This document shows, piece by piece, positions 17,413-26,846 of a stretch of 64,000 nucleotides of DNA. The translations under genes and the position numbers were made by a program. Where the stretch lies: contig NZ_KB235914.1 in NCBI RefSeq assembly GCF_000332175.1, forward strand, positions 4,247,793 through 4,311,792, in the 5' to 3' direction. The notes below the pieces were generated by a model that was not told where the DNA came from, did no database searches, and worked only from the letters and a program-made list of their open reading frames with translations. The DNA comes from Pseudanabaena sp. PCC 6802. GTDB taxonomy: Bacteria; Cyanobacteriota; Cyanobacteriia; Pseudanabaenales; Pseudanabaenaceae. The first letter of the stretch is position 1. Each line of letters starts with the position of its first letter.

Positions 17413-18501
17413 TCACTCCTCAGCCTTTAGCCCCAAAGTTTGTTTTATCCTCAGCCAGGCTGCCCTTAACTTCCAAAATTTACTGCTTTCCATCGCCGCA
17501 ATTTTCGCATGAGTTTGTTCCAGGTGGACTTGCGTTAAGCTGAGCTGTTCGTTGGTTTGCCAATATTTTTCCCTTAATTGTTTGACTTCGGCTTGCATTC
17601 GCTTTTGCGTCTCCTCTAACTGCCGATAGGCATCGATCGCCTGCGATCGCAAGCCGTCTATTTCAGCATAGGTTTGGCTAATGCGCTCCGAACATCGCGC
17701 CACTAACGATCGCTTTAGATCCTCGTCTAGAGAGCTATAGGAGCGATCGCCCAGCATTTTGAATTGCAAGCGCCAGTCATCAAGCCAGGATGCACCCGAT
17801 CGAGCATTTTGAATGCTTTGCTGGTTGCGATGCACGCGAAATCCAGCCAGAGACCGATCGATATAGCCAATCTTGTAGTGCTGCATAATCCGCAGCCACA
17901 TATCCAGATCGAGCACCTGCATCAAATTAAGATCGAATAAGCCTACCTTGTCGAATGCAGCTTTAGCAATCAATACAGCAGTTGGTTCGCCAATTTTATT
18001 AAATGGTGGCTCCAGGAGTTTGGGGTCTGCCAGTAGAGATTGCCCTGGCTGAATTGCACTCAGACTCGTCCAGCCTTCAGTAATGTCAACATATACCCGA
18101 TCTAATTGGGTGTCGTCACTGTTAATAATGTCTCGTCGCGCAAATACCAAACCTATTTCCGGATCTTGCTCTGCCAGTTCCACCATTTGAGCAACGCAAT
18201 CTGGCGCGATCGTGTCATCTTGGAACAGGAACTTAACGTACTTGCCCTCAGACATAGTAATGCAAGTATTCCAGTTAGCAGCGATGCCAAATCGCTCGTG
18301 GGCGCTTAATTTAAAGCTTACACCCTTGCCATCTAGCAACTGCTTGGCAATTTCCACCGTGCGATCGCTGGAGCCATCATCAGAAATGATTATTTCAATA
18401 GGGGCATAGGTTTGAGCTAATGCAGCGGCGATCGTCTCAGCAATAAATGCTTCGGCATTGTAGGTGGGAATACAAATACTAACTAATGGCGACAAAGACA
18501 C
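17413..18501 (-). CDS. Family 2 glycosyltransferase with C-terminal coiled coil
   Basis: This is a 362-residue protein. The N-terminal GT2 fold is clear: VSICIPTYNAEAFIAETIAAAL, IIISDDGSSD, and FLFQDDTIAPDC with the metal-binding DD. The last about 90 residues are a charged coiled coil (LEETQKRMQAEVKQLREK) and a short basic amphipathic end (KFWKLRAAWLRIK) common in rhamnosyl- and galactosyl-type transferases. It is upstream of and probably co-transcribed with the GT2+GT4 fusion. It likely adds a sugar to an exported glycan. Confidence 0.88.
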   Translation of the reverse strand: MSLSPLVSICIPTYNAEAFIAETIAAALAQTYAPIEIIISDDGSSDRTVEIAKQLLDGKGVSFKLSAHERFGIAANWNTCITMSEGKYVKFLFQDDTIAPDCVAQMVELAEQDPEIGLVFARRDIINSDDTQLDRVYVDITEGWTSLSAIQPGQSLLADPKLLEPPFNKIGEPTAVLIAKAAFDKVGLFDLNLMQVLDLDMWLRIMQHYKIGYIDRSLAGFRVHRNQQSIQNARSGASWLDDWRLQFKMLGDRSYSSLDEDLKRSLVARCSERISQTYAEIDGLRSQAIDAYRQLEETQKRMQAEVKQLREKYWQTNEQLSLTQVHLEQTHAKIAAMESSKFWKLRAAWLRIKQTLGLKAEE

Positions 18502-18539
18502 TAAACTACTCGGATTGCTTAACTAAACTATTTCAACCT

Positions 18540-18650
18540 GTAAATTTTTTATTGATGGCCTTTATGTACGGGCAGGTTTAGCTACAAGTTTTCGCTTATT
18601 ACTGAGCACCCGAACAAAACCTGCCCCCTACATCAATGGATTTTTTACAG
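18540..18650. repeat. Nested-palindrome element (single copy seen)
   Basis: The outer inverted repeat is TGTAAATTTTTTATTGATGG (18540-18559) against CATCAATGGATTTTTTACAG (18631-18650), imperfect by about one inserted base. The inner inverted repeat is GTACGGGCAGGTTT (18566-18579) against AAACCTGCCCCCTAC (18617-18631). It is probably a MITE-like non-coding element between the glycosyltransferase gene and the long rbpA upstream region. Confidence 0.55.
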
Positions 18651-19524
18651 CAACAACTATTTCAACGCAACCAAAATAATACCTTAACTTGCGCAAAAGC
18701 CTTGCAACCCTGGAAATCTCCCCAAAGCTCAATGAGTCTAGCAGAAGGCTGCCAGACTCATGTCCGAGTTATTAACACTAAATCGCTTGCTATGGTTTAC
18801 TAGAATATTGCGTTGCTGCTAACCTTCAGAAATTCACCACTGCCGATCGCAACCCGATCCAGTTTGTCTCCTTGAGCAGAGCAGGTCTTATATACACCCC
18901 TGTCACTAACCTAGAAGCGGGATGAAAAACTGTCACACCTGCATTGTAATGCTTAACTATTAGATCAACCACAAAGCCTACAACACAGATAAACTTCACC
19001 CACTCTCCCTGAAACTAACCTTCCAGGCTTCCTAAAGAAGCAGATATAGATTGTTCGTTCGACGGTAAGACAAAAACTAGCAGAAATGACATTAGATTGC
19101 TTTGAACGCAACTGACCTCGGGAGGAGGCACTGCCCGATGGAGCCAGCCTTATTTAGCTAACCTTATTTTGTAAGATATAGCTAAGTGCCTTGATTTATA
19201 AAGTACGCAAATTGCCTAAAAAATTCAAGCAATTTTTATATATGTTTATAAAACGATTGGTAACTTCAGGTGTCGAACCAAGACCCGATCTCAAATCCGC
19301 GTTAATTATCCGGTATTCCTCTACCGCGTACGCACATCTCTAAAGTGCTTGGGGTTGACGCAACTAGCGAAGTGTCGCTTAGCATAGGCATGAGGAGTGG
19401 CAATGTGTTAGTATGTGCCCAATCAAGATTTATTCGGTCGATTGATTTGTAATTATGCTTTTTGCAGACTCTCTCCGAATCAAATTTTCTAGTAACTGTG
19501 ATTCTGTGATTCTGGAGATATAGT
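18651..19524. other. Long non-coding region upstream of rbpA
   Basis: There is no credible gene in these 874 bp. The stretch 19262-19335 has tRNA-like fragments on the minus strand (GCGGATTTGAGATC, GGTTCGACAC), but no acceptor stem closes, so it is not called. A weak promoter-like pair, TTGACG at 19355-19360 and TAGCAT at 19380-19385 (19-bp spacing), would leave an rbpA leader of over 100 nt. Long leaders are known for cold-regulated cyanobacterial rbp genes. Evidence here is weak. Confidence 0.3.
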
Positions 19525-19839
19525 ATGTCTATTTACATTGGTAACTTGTCCTATGAAGTTACTCAAGAAGATCTAAGCGAAATTTTCGCTGATTATGGTG
19601 CGGTAAAGCGCGTGCAAGTGCCAACCGACAGGGAAACTGGCAGAATGCGCGGTTTTGCTTTTGTGGAAATGTCATCTGACGCGGAAGAGGAAAGTGCGAT
19701 CGCTGCTCTTGATGGGGCGGAATGGATGGGACGAAATCTGAAAGTGAACAAGGCAAAGCCTCGGGAAAATAAAGGTGGCTCTTTTAGCAGATCTAGACGT
19801 TCCGATCCCGAGAGCAATCGTTTTTCTAGACGTTCTTAG
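19525..19839 (+). CDS. rbpA: RRM-type RNA-binding protein
   Basis: This 104-residue protein has one RNA recognition motif: RNP2 IYIGNL at residues 3-8 and RNP1 RGFAFVEM at 42-49. A short Gly/Ser/Arg-rich tail follows (GGSFSRSRRSD). This is the typical build of the cyanobacterial Rbp family, which binds mRNA and often responds to cold. It is followed after 145 bp by rpsU on the same strand, a pairing common in cyanobacteria. Which paralogue this is cannot be told, so the symbol is used in the family sense. Confidence 0.93.
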   Translation: MSIYIGNLSYEVTQEDLSEIFADYGAVKRVQVPTDRETGRMRGFAFVEMSSDAEEESAIAALDGAEWMGRNLKVNKAKPRENKGGSFSRSRRSDPESNRFSRRS

Positions 19840-19984
19840 GACAGGAACTGACTAAAAGCTAAACAGAAGTAGAGACCGATTTTTGTCTGTACTTTAAATG
19901 TTTTAGGGTTTTAGTCGGCGTGTTTTTTGTCAATAGTAGTAATTAGGTAGTGACTAAACTTAAAAACATTATGAAGGAGATGGG

Positions 19985-20173
19985 ATGACCCAGGTAATTG
20001 TTGGCGATCATGAAGGGATTGAATCAGCACTACGCCGCTTTAAGCGTCAAGTAGTTAAGGCTGGTATTTTCCTAGACATGAAGAAGCACCGTTATTTTGA
20101 GACTACAACGGAAAAACGCAAGCGCAAAGCGATCGAAAAGCGGAGACAGCAAAAGCGTATTTATCGCAAGTAA
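19985..20173 (+). CDS. rpsU: 30S ribosomal protein S21
   Basis: This 62-residue basic protein has the S21 signature: a short N-terminal strand, then [15 protein letters not shown] and a C-terminal basic helix rich in Lys and Arg ([15 protein letters not shown]). The start ATG follows GAAGGAGATGGG, a good Shine-Dalgarno. It is a component of the small ribosomal subunit that acts at initiation. A stem-loop that could terminate transcription lies about 50 bp downstream. Confidence 0.96.
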   Translation: MTQVIVGDHEGIESALRRFKRQVVKAGIFLDMKKHRYFETTTEKRKRKAIEKRRQQKRIYRK

Positions 20174-20222
20174 TTACTGCAACTGGCTTGCATGCTTTCG
20201 ATAGCCTAATATTTCTTCATAT

Positions 20223-20260
20223 AAAGTGGGTGGTGTCATCATGCGATCGCCGCCTACTTT
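20223..20260. terminator. Putative bidirectional terminator between rpsU and the GT14 gene
   Basis: AAAGTGGGTGG (20223-20233) pairs with CCGCCTACTTT (20250-20260) over 11 bp with two G-T pairs and a 16-nt loop. It lies between two convergent genes. The flanking T or A tracts are short, so termination strength is uncertain. Confidence 0.5.
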
Positions 20261-20279
20261 GTTATGTCTCTAACAGTAC

Positions 20280-21212
20280 CTAGCGCAATACCAGGCTATC
20301 TAACCGATCTAAAATTGCCGAATCGGTTGCCAGATCGAATTTCCGAGCAAAGTGATATTCTGGAGTGGTAAGGCTTGCATAGTCCGCAACTGTCAGTACT
20401 TTGGGCCTACCATATCGAGTCTGACTAAAATCCACATACATTTTGTTAGCATTACAAAGATTAAACTGTCTGCTATTTACGAGTACCGTTTGCATGTAAG
20501 ACTCATCGCTATTTAGAGTTTTGGCATAATACTCAACCAGGTCAGGATGCTCTTTAGTATACCGATAAAGGTATTCAACGCATTGCCGGGACAGTGTTTT
20601 GAAGTGCGACCCACCATAACAGATAAAATTCTGGCTAAAAGGGATTATCGGGGCGCGTCTGCCAATTGCAAAGCCATAGGCGAGATTAATCCGAGCGTAC
20701 GGTTGCAGTCTATTAACTATTTTCTTGAGCGGTACTAGCAAACACATTTGCCATTTTGATGGGCTGTGCTCCCAACGCCAATACTGATAGAAGTAGCGCT
20801 CTTGCCCTTCTGCAAGCGTCCAATGACTCAACGGCGATAACACATCAAACCATTCCAAAAAGCCATCGTACTCAGTTGTGGCAAGAAATTGTTCGATACG
20901 CTCCAGTGGCTGGGTTGGATAGTCTTGCCCCGACAAATTAGTTAACCAGTCAAATTGAATATTCCGATCTAGCAACCATTCCACAGCATCTAAGTAGTTT
21001 TGCACGAGCGTGAAATCCCCTCGCACGCACTTGTTAGCGTTAATAATCGTCACATCTTTAAATTTTTGAAATGGTTCAACTGGTAATTGACAGTTTGTGG
21101 GATCGTGGTCGATCAAAATGAAAGCGCGATCGCTAGATTGTCTAATCGTACTGACCAGTCTTAAGATTTGCTGTGGATTTGCGTGGGTTTGAATTAAGTA
21201 GCAAACTTTCAT
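20280..21212 (-). CDS. Core-2/I-branching-type glycosyltransferase (GT14)
   Basis: This 310-residue protein matches the bacterial Core-2/I-branching beta-N-acetylglucosaminyltransferase family: MKVCYLIQTHANPQQILRLV at the start, VQNYLDAVEWLL, LSGQDYPT, and GSHFKTLSRQCVEYLY. There is no TM segment. In bacteria such enzymes decorate exported glycans. It lies downstream of the flippase gene on the same strand, so it probably belongs to the same polysaccharide locus. The sugar transferred (GlcNAc or xylose in relatives) is unknown. Confidence 0.9.
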   Translation of the reverse strand: MKVCYLIQTHANPQQILRLVSTIRQSSDRAFILIDHDPTNCQLPVEPFQKFKDVTIINANKCVRGDFTLVQNYLDAVEWLLDRNIQFDWLTNLSGQDYPTQPLERIEQFLATTEYDGFLEWFDVLSPLSHWTLAEGQERYFYQYWRWEHSPSKWQMCLLVPLKKIVNRLQPYARINLAYGFAIGRRAPIIPFSQNFICYGGSHFKTLSRQCVEYLYRYTKEHPDLVEYYAKTLNSDESYMQTVLVNSRQFNLCNANKMYVDFSQTRYGRPKVLTVADYASLTTPEYHFARKFDLATDSAILDRLDSLVLR

Positions 21213-21239
21213 ATGTAACGATTCTGCATCCCTTTCCAG

Positions 21240-22502
21240 TTACATTTTGGACGCTAGCCTCAAACCATACCAACTTGCCCAGATCGTATAAGTGGGCAGA
21301 GCGATCGCGTGGGCGAGCAAAACTGCAAAACCTACTCCCAGCACCCCCCAATGCAGGCCGATCGAGATGGCGAGCGTAAGTACGATCGTAAATATAACGT
21401 TCCAATATAAATCTAGCTGTGGTTTGTCCACTGTCCAAAGCAAGCGCGAACTAGCATTAGCAAAAGGGCGGGGTATGGCAGATAAACAAATCAGGATCAA
21501 AATAGGAATCGCAGGCTTCCATTTGGCACCGAAGATGATGGGGACGTAGAAGGGAGCCAAACTTGCCTGTAAAACCATAATTGGTACGGCTACGATCGCA
21601 ATGGTTTTGAGCGCCTCAAAATAATACTTTCTTAATAGGGTGGGATTTCCCCGAGCAGAGCAAAGATAGGGAAATAGGGGTTCGTTTAACGTGCTAATTA
21701 CGTTTAAGCTAATGCCAATTCCAGAGCTAAAGGCAAAATAATACAATCCCAATTCTTTGAAAGAGAGAAACTTGGCAATTAGTAAATAGTCAATGTTAGA
21801 CCGTAAAGTCCCCAGTAGCTCGACTCCTAGAAGGTTCTTACTGTAGTTAATAATTTCTTGCCAGCGGTGTAGAGTAAAAGCACCAGTGACTCGCCAGGGA
21901 TGATATTTCAAATAAATTGCCACCCATACTGGCGCTAACACTACTTGAGGAATAATCATTGCCCACATACCCACTCCTGCCAGCAGGAGAATTACACACA
22001 AGCTATTGGTTGCCATATTGCCCACCGAGTTGGCAATCGCAAACACGTGCAGGCGATTTTCGCGTTGAATCAGACCTGAGGGCACTTCCGAAACCGCAGT
22101 GATCAAGTAGGTGATGCCTAAAAAACAGATTGGTAATATCAGGCGATCGTTACCGTAGAACCAGGCGATCGGAAAAGCGATCGCGCACTGACCCAAAAAA
22201 AAGATAATAGAAATTACCCAGGTCAACCAATAAACCGTCCTGCAATATTCCTCAATATCTTCTTCTTTAGCTTGGGTGAGTTTTTCCCCAATCCCAGTGC
22301 GAGTAAACACTAGCACGAACTCATTAACGGTTAAGACGATTGCCAACAAGCCAAAATCTTCTTCGCTCAGCCACTGAGCAGAAACAACGGTTGTCGCCAG
22401 GCGAAATACCCGGTTTACCAGTTGGCTAGCGCCCATCCAGCCCACATTCTGGACAAACTTACTAGAGAATTTCTGTTTGAGTTTGTCAATTAGAGATTTC
22501 AT
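21240..22502 (-). CDS. Lipid-linked oligosaccharide flippase (Wzx/MOP type)
   Basis: This 420-residue polytopic protein has about 12 TM segments and an amphipathic start (KFSSKFVQNVGWMGASQLVNRVFRLATTVVSAQWLS) typical of polysaccharide flippases of the MOP superfamily. It would move undecaprenyl-linked repeat units across the inner membrane. Its start overlaps the end of the ligase/polymerase gene by 17 bp, so the two are likely translated together. Confidence 0.9.
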   Translation of the reverse strand: MKSLIDKLKQKFSSKFVQNVGWMGASQLVNRVFRLATTVVSAQWLSEEDFGLLAIVLTVNEFVLVFTRTGIGEKLTQAKEEDIEEYCRTVYWLTWVISIIFFLGQCAIAFPIAWFYGNDRLILPICFLGITYLITAVSEVPSGLIQRENRLHVFAIANSVGNMATNSLCVILLLAGVGMWAMIIPQVVLAPVWVAIYLKYHPWRVTGAFTLHRWQEIINYSKNLLGVELLGTLRSNIDYLLIAKFLSFKELGLYYFAFSSGIGISLNVISTLNEPLFPYLCSARGNPTLLRKYYFEALKTIAIVAVPIMVLQASLAPFYVPIIFGAKWKPAIPILILICLSAIPRPFANASSRLLWTVDKPQLDLYWNVIFTIVLTLAISIGLHWGVLGVGFAVLLAHAIALPTYTIWASWYGLRLASKM

Positions 22503-23808
22503 TTGAATTTGTAGTGTCCAATGTCTTGTGACTAGCTGGAGCAGTTTCCAGATTTAGGTTTAAATCCCGTCCCTGGCTTTCCTTAAATGCAATCCCCATA
22601 AATATTAGAGACATCCAGACAATGTAGACTGTTACTTCTAAGCTGTCAGCGAATGAATTTAAGAATATAACTAAATGAATATTAAGGGCAATCTTGGCAG
22701 TTTTGCTGGATTGGGCCTTAAAGACCAGGGTGACAAAGCTAAATAACATGGGCACGGCTAAGGCCGCAAACCCCACAGCACCTTTTACGAATAACAAACC
22801 AGTCCAGGTGTTATGCGAGCCAATGGGCATAAATTCGACTAAATGCGGTCCCCGTTCGACCGTGCCGTGCCCTACGATTGGGGCCTCGCTCCAGCGTTCG
22901 ATCGCGATCCGATCTAAAGCTTCTCTAACTATATTAGAGCCTTTACGCAGGTTACGAAAGCCTTCAAAAAATGACTGATAGAACTCAACAATCGTATTAA
23001 AAAAAGCACCAGCCAGTACGCTGAAAAAGCTACCTAAAAACAAAACTACTGGGTGGCTAATCTTGGATAAGGTTTGAGCAATTAGCCAGGTAGCAGGCAC
23101 CGATACAACGGCTAACCTCGAGCCAGAAATCCAACACATCATTAAAGAACCTGCCATACCAATGCCACGCCATACTCGATTTGATTCTCCCAAAGTAAGG
23201 GGAAATAGCATTGTCCCCACGTACCCTATAGCTGCTGCCCAAGGCGCGAATAAACCAATACGTAGCTTCCCATCATTAGCATCAAATAAATAGAGAGAAA
23301 TGCTAAACGTACCAGCCGGAGCCCCAAAAAAGTTAAATGGCAGTGTATAGAGTGGGTTGGGTAATTTCAGCAAAGAACCAGCATAGTAAACGGGATATAA
23401 AATCAAAGACTGTAAACATAGAATACAAACAGCCCTACTGATAATCTGCGGGCGTATATTCAAACAACCAATTAACGGTAGTAGCGCCCACATCGCCCAT
23501 CCTTTCCCCCACCCAAACGATGACTTAATCGTAGCAGCCAGGCCAAGATTAAAATTTAGATGACCGCCAACTAGTGCCACAAACATCATGAGCATAGATA
23601 CTATCCATACCCACGTTGTTAGCGGGATGTTAATTCGATCCTCTGTGGGAGTATCCTTAGTCTGCAACCAGAGTTTCCACAGAAGATAAAAAGTTAACAC
23701 CCAAGCAAGGATAGGTGGAACAAAATAAAGCGTGCCCGTGAAGTAAAAAACATAGGTTCCAATAATGGAATACCAGATAACTTTTTCTTCAAAGTTACGG
23801 GGCTGCAT
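22486..23808 (-). CDS. O-antigen ligase/polymerase family protein
   Basis: This 440-residue membrane protein has about 11 TM segments and a large periplasmic loop between the late helices with the family motif GHGTVERGPHLVEFMPIGSHNTW; G-H and the later H are typical of WaaL/Wzy-type enzymes. In this context (flippase, chain-length regulator, export protein) it is more likely a Wzy-like polymerase than a lipid-A ligase, but the sequence does not separate these. The C-terminal tail is polar. Confidence 0.87.
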   Translation of the reverse strand: MQPRNFEEKVIWYSIIGTYVFYFTGTLYFVPPILAWVLTFYLLWKLWLQTKDTPTEDRINIPLTTWVWIVSMLMMFVALVGGHLNFNLGLAATIKSSFGWGKGWAMWALLPLIGCLNIRPQIISRAVCILCLQSLILYPVYYAGSLLKLPNPLYTLPFNFFGAPAGTFSISLYLFDANDGKLRIGLFAPWAAAIGYVGTMLFPLTLGESNRVWRGIGMAGSLMMCWISGSRLAVVSVPATWLIAQTLSKISHPVVLFLGSFFSVLAGAFFNTIVEFYQSFFEGFRNLRKGSNIVREALDRIAIERWSEAPIVGHGTVERGPHLVEFMPIGSHNTWTGLLFVKGAVGFAALAVPMLFSFVTLVFKAQSSKTAKIALNIHLVIFLNSFADSLEVTVYIVWMSLIFMGIAFKESQGRDLNLNLETAPASHKTLDTTNSNEISN

Positions 23809-23833
23809 GTGTTAACTCGGACAAAGGTTAAAC

Positions 23834-25333
23834 TTAGGATCGTGGCTTATTACTTAAAGGTGTTGGTGGAATAATTGCAGGATCGGTACCGCGATCGAGT
23901 TTAGGCTCGGGAGAGGAAGCTGCATCCAATGACAGTGTATTGATTTGATATTTAGATTGTCGGCGCTGGCGCAAATATAGTAAAAAAAACGCCGTGGTTG
24001 CAAGTATGGAACCGATAGATGCCCCCAGATAGACAAACAGTGGTTTAGGTGAAGTTGGAACATCAGGCAAACTAGGTTCGGATATGAGTTGCACCAGAGG
24101 GTATGCCGCAAAAATTTCTGTCTTGCCCAGATCCAGCTTGGCCAAAGTGGAGGCAAATACTGCTTCGGCAATTTGAGCGTCACGTTGCAGCCGCTCCAAC
24201 ATCAATGACTTCTGCGATAGCCGATTGAGCCTCGACTCTAGCAGTTCGATCTGCTGCGTCAATGTCTCATTTTGGGCTACAATTCCACTACGCTCTGCTT
24301 GAACGGTAACCAGCTCTTTAAATAGTGCATCTCTGCCAGTTCCATTAGAGTTAGAACTAAGGTTAAGGCGAGCTAAATTAGCTTGATTGATATCTCGACC
24401 TAGTAAAATTCTGGCTCGTTTCATGAGGGCAGTTTGAGCCGCTTCTTGCTTGGCAAACTCCTTGACAACTGAGGGATGATTCTTACCCCACTTAGATCTC
24501 AGCACTGTCAACGTTGCTGTAGATTCATTGTAGTCTTTAAGATTTTGTTGAAATAACTGATCGGCATTGAGCGTAAAAGCATTGGCAGCTTCCTGTACTG
24601 ATAATCCCAGGTCAGATGATAGTTGCTGAAGTCGCTGGGAGACCTGCTGCTGCTGTGCCAGTGTCTCAGCTTTTTGTTTGCGGAGCTGCTCGATATTACT
24701 AGAGAGATCCTTTACCTGATCGCTCGAGTTCAAGCCAGATTTTGCTTTGTATTCCGAGAGTCGCCTTTGGGCATCTTGCAGCCTCTTTTGAGCCGATTCA
24801 AGAGTTGCTTGAATCCCTACGTCCCGCTTAGTCATTTCCTCAGCACGCAGTTGACTCACTTTGCGCGTCAGTGCTCGATAAAGCGCGTAGGAACGATCCC
24901 TTGCCTTTTGTGGTGAGGTAGCATCAAGATCGAACTGCAAGATGGTGGTGTTGTCAATCAGTTTGGATTTGGGCTTACCAAACTCTTTAGGAGTGATATT
25001 TAAGGATCTGGCCGCCTCTTCAATTACATTTTCGTCGTTGGCAATGTACTGGTAGTTAGCCCTGGGATCTTGAGAAGAGCTACCAAATGGAGAGGTACTG
25101 GAGGATGTGGCAGAGCCGATTTCGGGCAGGGTAAGATTAATTCCAGAACCAGATCCAGGTAGAATCAGAGAAAACTGACTGGTATAGCTGGAGGGAGCCA
25201 GTTTGAGATAGAGCACCCCAAAGCCCCAAATAATTGAATTGGCAATTATTCCCCAGAACAAATAGGATAACCCGGCATGGGAACCTTTCGATCCTTTGAC
25301 TGGGGATGGTTCTATAGAGGTAGAGCCATTCAT
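23834..25333 (-). CDS. Polysaccharide chain-length/co-polymerase protein (Wzz/GumC type)
   Basis: This 499-residue protein has a TM at about residues 27-47 and another near 440-460, and a long periplasmic coiled-coil region between them (ATLESAQKRLQDAQRRLSEY). The motif PTSPKPLFVYLGASIGSI before the second TM is the Wzz signature. No C-terminal tyrosine kinase domain is present; the cytoplasmic tail is short and Pro/Ser-rich. It controls glycan length and links polymerase to exporter. Its start overlaps the stop of the OPX gene by 4 bp. Confidence 0.92.
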   Translation of the reverse strand: MNGSTSIEPSPVKGSKGSHAGLSYLFWGIIANSIIWGFGVLYLKLAPSSYTSQFSLILPGSGSGINLTLPEIGSATSSSTSPFGSSSQDPRANYQYIANDENVIEEAARSLNITPKEFGKPKSKLIDNTTILQFDLDATSPQKARDRSYALYRALTRKVSQLRAEEMTKRDVGIQATLESAQKRLQDAQRRLSEYKAKSGLNSSDQVKDLSSNIEQLRKQKAETLAQQQQVSQRLQQLSSDLGLSVQEAANAFTLNADQLFQQNLKDYNESTATLTVLRSKWGKNHPSVVKEFAKQEAAQTALMKRARILLGRDINQANLARLNLSSNSNGTGRDALFKELVTVQAERSGIVAQNETLTQQIELLESRLNRLSQKSLMLERLQRDAQIAEAVFASTLAKLDLGKTEIFAAYPLVQLISEPSLPDVPTSPKPLFVYLGASIGSILATTAFFLLYLRQRRQSKYQINTLSLDAASSPEPKLDRGTDPAIIPPTPLSNKPRS

Positions 25334-26400
25334 CTATTCGATCCTCCAAATATACCTCTAAGCAGATTAATTGGGTTTAGGAAGTCACCAATCGTGCGGG
25401 CTACGTCTCTAGCGTCTGTAAGTGATGAATCATAGCAGACTACACCGTCATCTGGCATGAGGAATGGGTTGATGGAATCTTCATTTGGCTTTTTAAGTAA
25501 ATCTTCGATCGATCGCTCCCAGGTTTTGGTCGTTCCTGTAACGCGTTCTGTTCTTACTAAGACAGCAAAGCGACTGGCATTAGTAGCTAATGTACCGCCA
25601 GCACAGTTGCCAGAAATCACTGCTTGAGATAATCGCGAACCATAGGCAAACGTAGTAGCTTCGCGGGTGATTGACGCGCTAGCATTGCTACTTGCAGGCA
25701 CGGTCAGGTTAGATAGGATCACTCTAATTCCCGGCGGGGTAATTTGCGAGGGTCTGACCTGCTCGTTATTAACAGCCGCGAGTTTGGGGACAACTATGCG
25801 ATCGCCTGCAATTAGGGGAATATCTTCTACTGGTTCGCCACTGAATACCCCAGACAAATCGATTATTTTCTCTTGTTTGTCTCTGATCAGACGTATAGAT
25901 TTAACATCTGCATCTGGGGTTACGCCGCCTGCGTTACGCAAGGCTGCGGTCAGGAAGCGCTCGACTGGATAGTCCCCTGTAGTGCGCTGCTGTTGCAATG
26001 CCCGATCGGGTGCCGATCGCGCGTTGATTAAAACTAGTCCGGGCTGGAATGTGGCACCGGCCACTGAAACCTGCACCGCTGCCCATTCTATAATCGCTAC
26101 GTTGACTTTAATAAATGTGGGGTTAAAATAGCCCTTACCCACAAGAAGTCTGGTTAGCTCTCGCTCTAGATCGCTTAGTTCCAGACCTTTTACGGAAATT
26201 GGATCGAGATAAGGTACCTGAATATTGCCATCCAGGTTCACTTCGTAAATCCCGTTAAACAGTTCGCCTTCAGGTATAGTAATTCGGAGGCGATCGCCTG
26301 GAGAGAGGGGTAAGGCACAGGCAGGCAATGTGCCTAACATTTGATAGGCAACGACAGTAAGAACTGCAAGCTTAACGATCGGCCAGTTATTCAGTCCCAT
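25330..26400 (-). CDS. Polysaccharide export protein (Wza/OPX type)
   Basis: This 356-residue protein has a signal peptide of about 29 residues (cleavage near ACALPLS) and then the poly-export domain (LSPGDRLRITIPEGELFNGIYEVNLDGNIQVPYL), followed by SLBB-like repeats (VAGATFQPGLV, GDRIVVPKL). It is a periplasmic/outer-membrane channel component for surface glycan. The C-terminal part resembles the longer cyanobacterial forms. It is the first gene of the OPX-Wzz-ligase-flippase-GT14 run. Confidence 0.92.
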   Translation of the reverse strand: MGLNNWPIVKLAVLTVVAYQMLGTLPACALPLSPGDRLRITIPEGELFNGIYEVNLDGNIQVPYLDPISVKGLELSDLERELTRLLVGKGYFNPTFIKVNVAIIEWAAVQVSVAGATFQPGLVLINARSAPDRALQQQRTTGDYPVERFLTAALRNAGGVTPDADVKSIRLIRDKQEKIIDLSGVFSGEPVEDIPLIAGDRIVVPKLAAVNNEQVRPSQITPPGIRVILSNLTVPASSNASASITREATTFAYGSRLSQAVISGNCAGGTLATNASRFAVLVRTERVTGTTKTWERSIEDLLKKPNEDSINPFLMPDDGVVCYDSSLTDARDVARTIGDFLNPINLLRGIFGGSNR

Positions 26401-26473
26401 ACCTAGTTACCGCGATCGCCCCATAGGAACTTAGAAATAATTAAAATCTAGTGTATTTAACCAAATAACAAGA

Positions 26474-26809
26474 TTATTTACCACTAGGTAGATCGGTGGG
26501 ATTTGTTTTAGGGAGAGCAGTTGGGGCTGGTTGCGCAGATGGAGTAGCGGTTGTTGGTGGAGCAATCAGCCCTGCACTTAGCGCCACAGTCAGGCTGAGG
26601 AACATTACTGTTAGCGTCCAGGTAAGCCGATTTAAGGTTGTTTCCGCACTCTTGGTACTGGAAAATAGTTGCGCTTGTCCGCCAATACCACCTAAACCAT
26701 CTCCCTTAGGGCTGTGCAGCAGAATCAGAAGTATGAGTATGGCGGCAATTACTGCCCAAGCTATTTTGAACCAGATATACATATCTAAAAGCTCTAAAAC
26801 TAATTTCAA
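26474..26809 (-). CDS. secG: Protein translocase subunit SecG
   Basis: This 111-residue protein has two TM segments and the SecG signature LLILLHSPKGDGLGGIGGQAQLFSSTKSAE. The second helix is followed by a Pro/Ala/Thr-rich tail that is longer than usual. Cyanobacterial SecG typically starts close to the first helix; the internal ATG at 26782 (MYIWFKIAW) is an alternative start. It is part of the SecYEG channel. Confidence 0.93.
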   Translation of the reverse strand: MKLVLELLDMYIWFKIAWAVIAAILILLILLHSPKGDGLGGIGGQAQLFSSTKSAETTLNRLTWTLTVMFLSLTVALSAGLIAPPTTATPSAQPAPTALPKTNPTDLPSGK

Positions 26810-26846
26810 AGGACTACTAACTATATAGCTTATCCCATCGTCCTGG

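Noticed and set aside
19262-19335. tRNA-like sequence on the minus strand (leucine GAG-like anticodon loop, TTCGA T-loop).
   Set aside because: The acceptor and T stems do not pair and the D arm is abnormal. It may be a decayed tRNA, but it cannot be called a gene.
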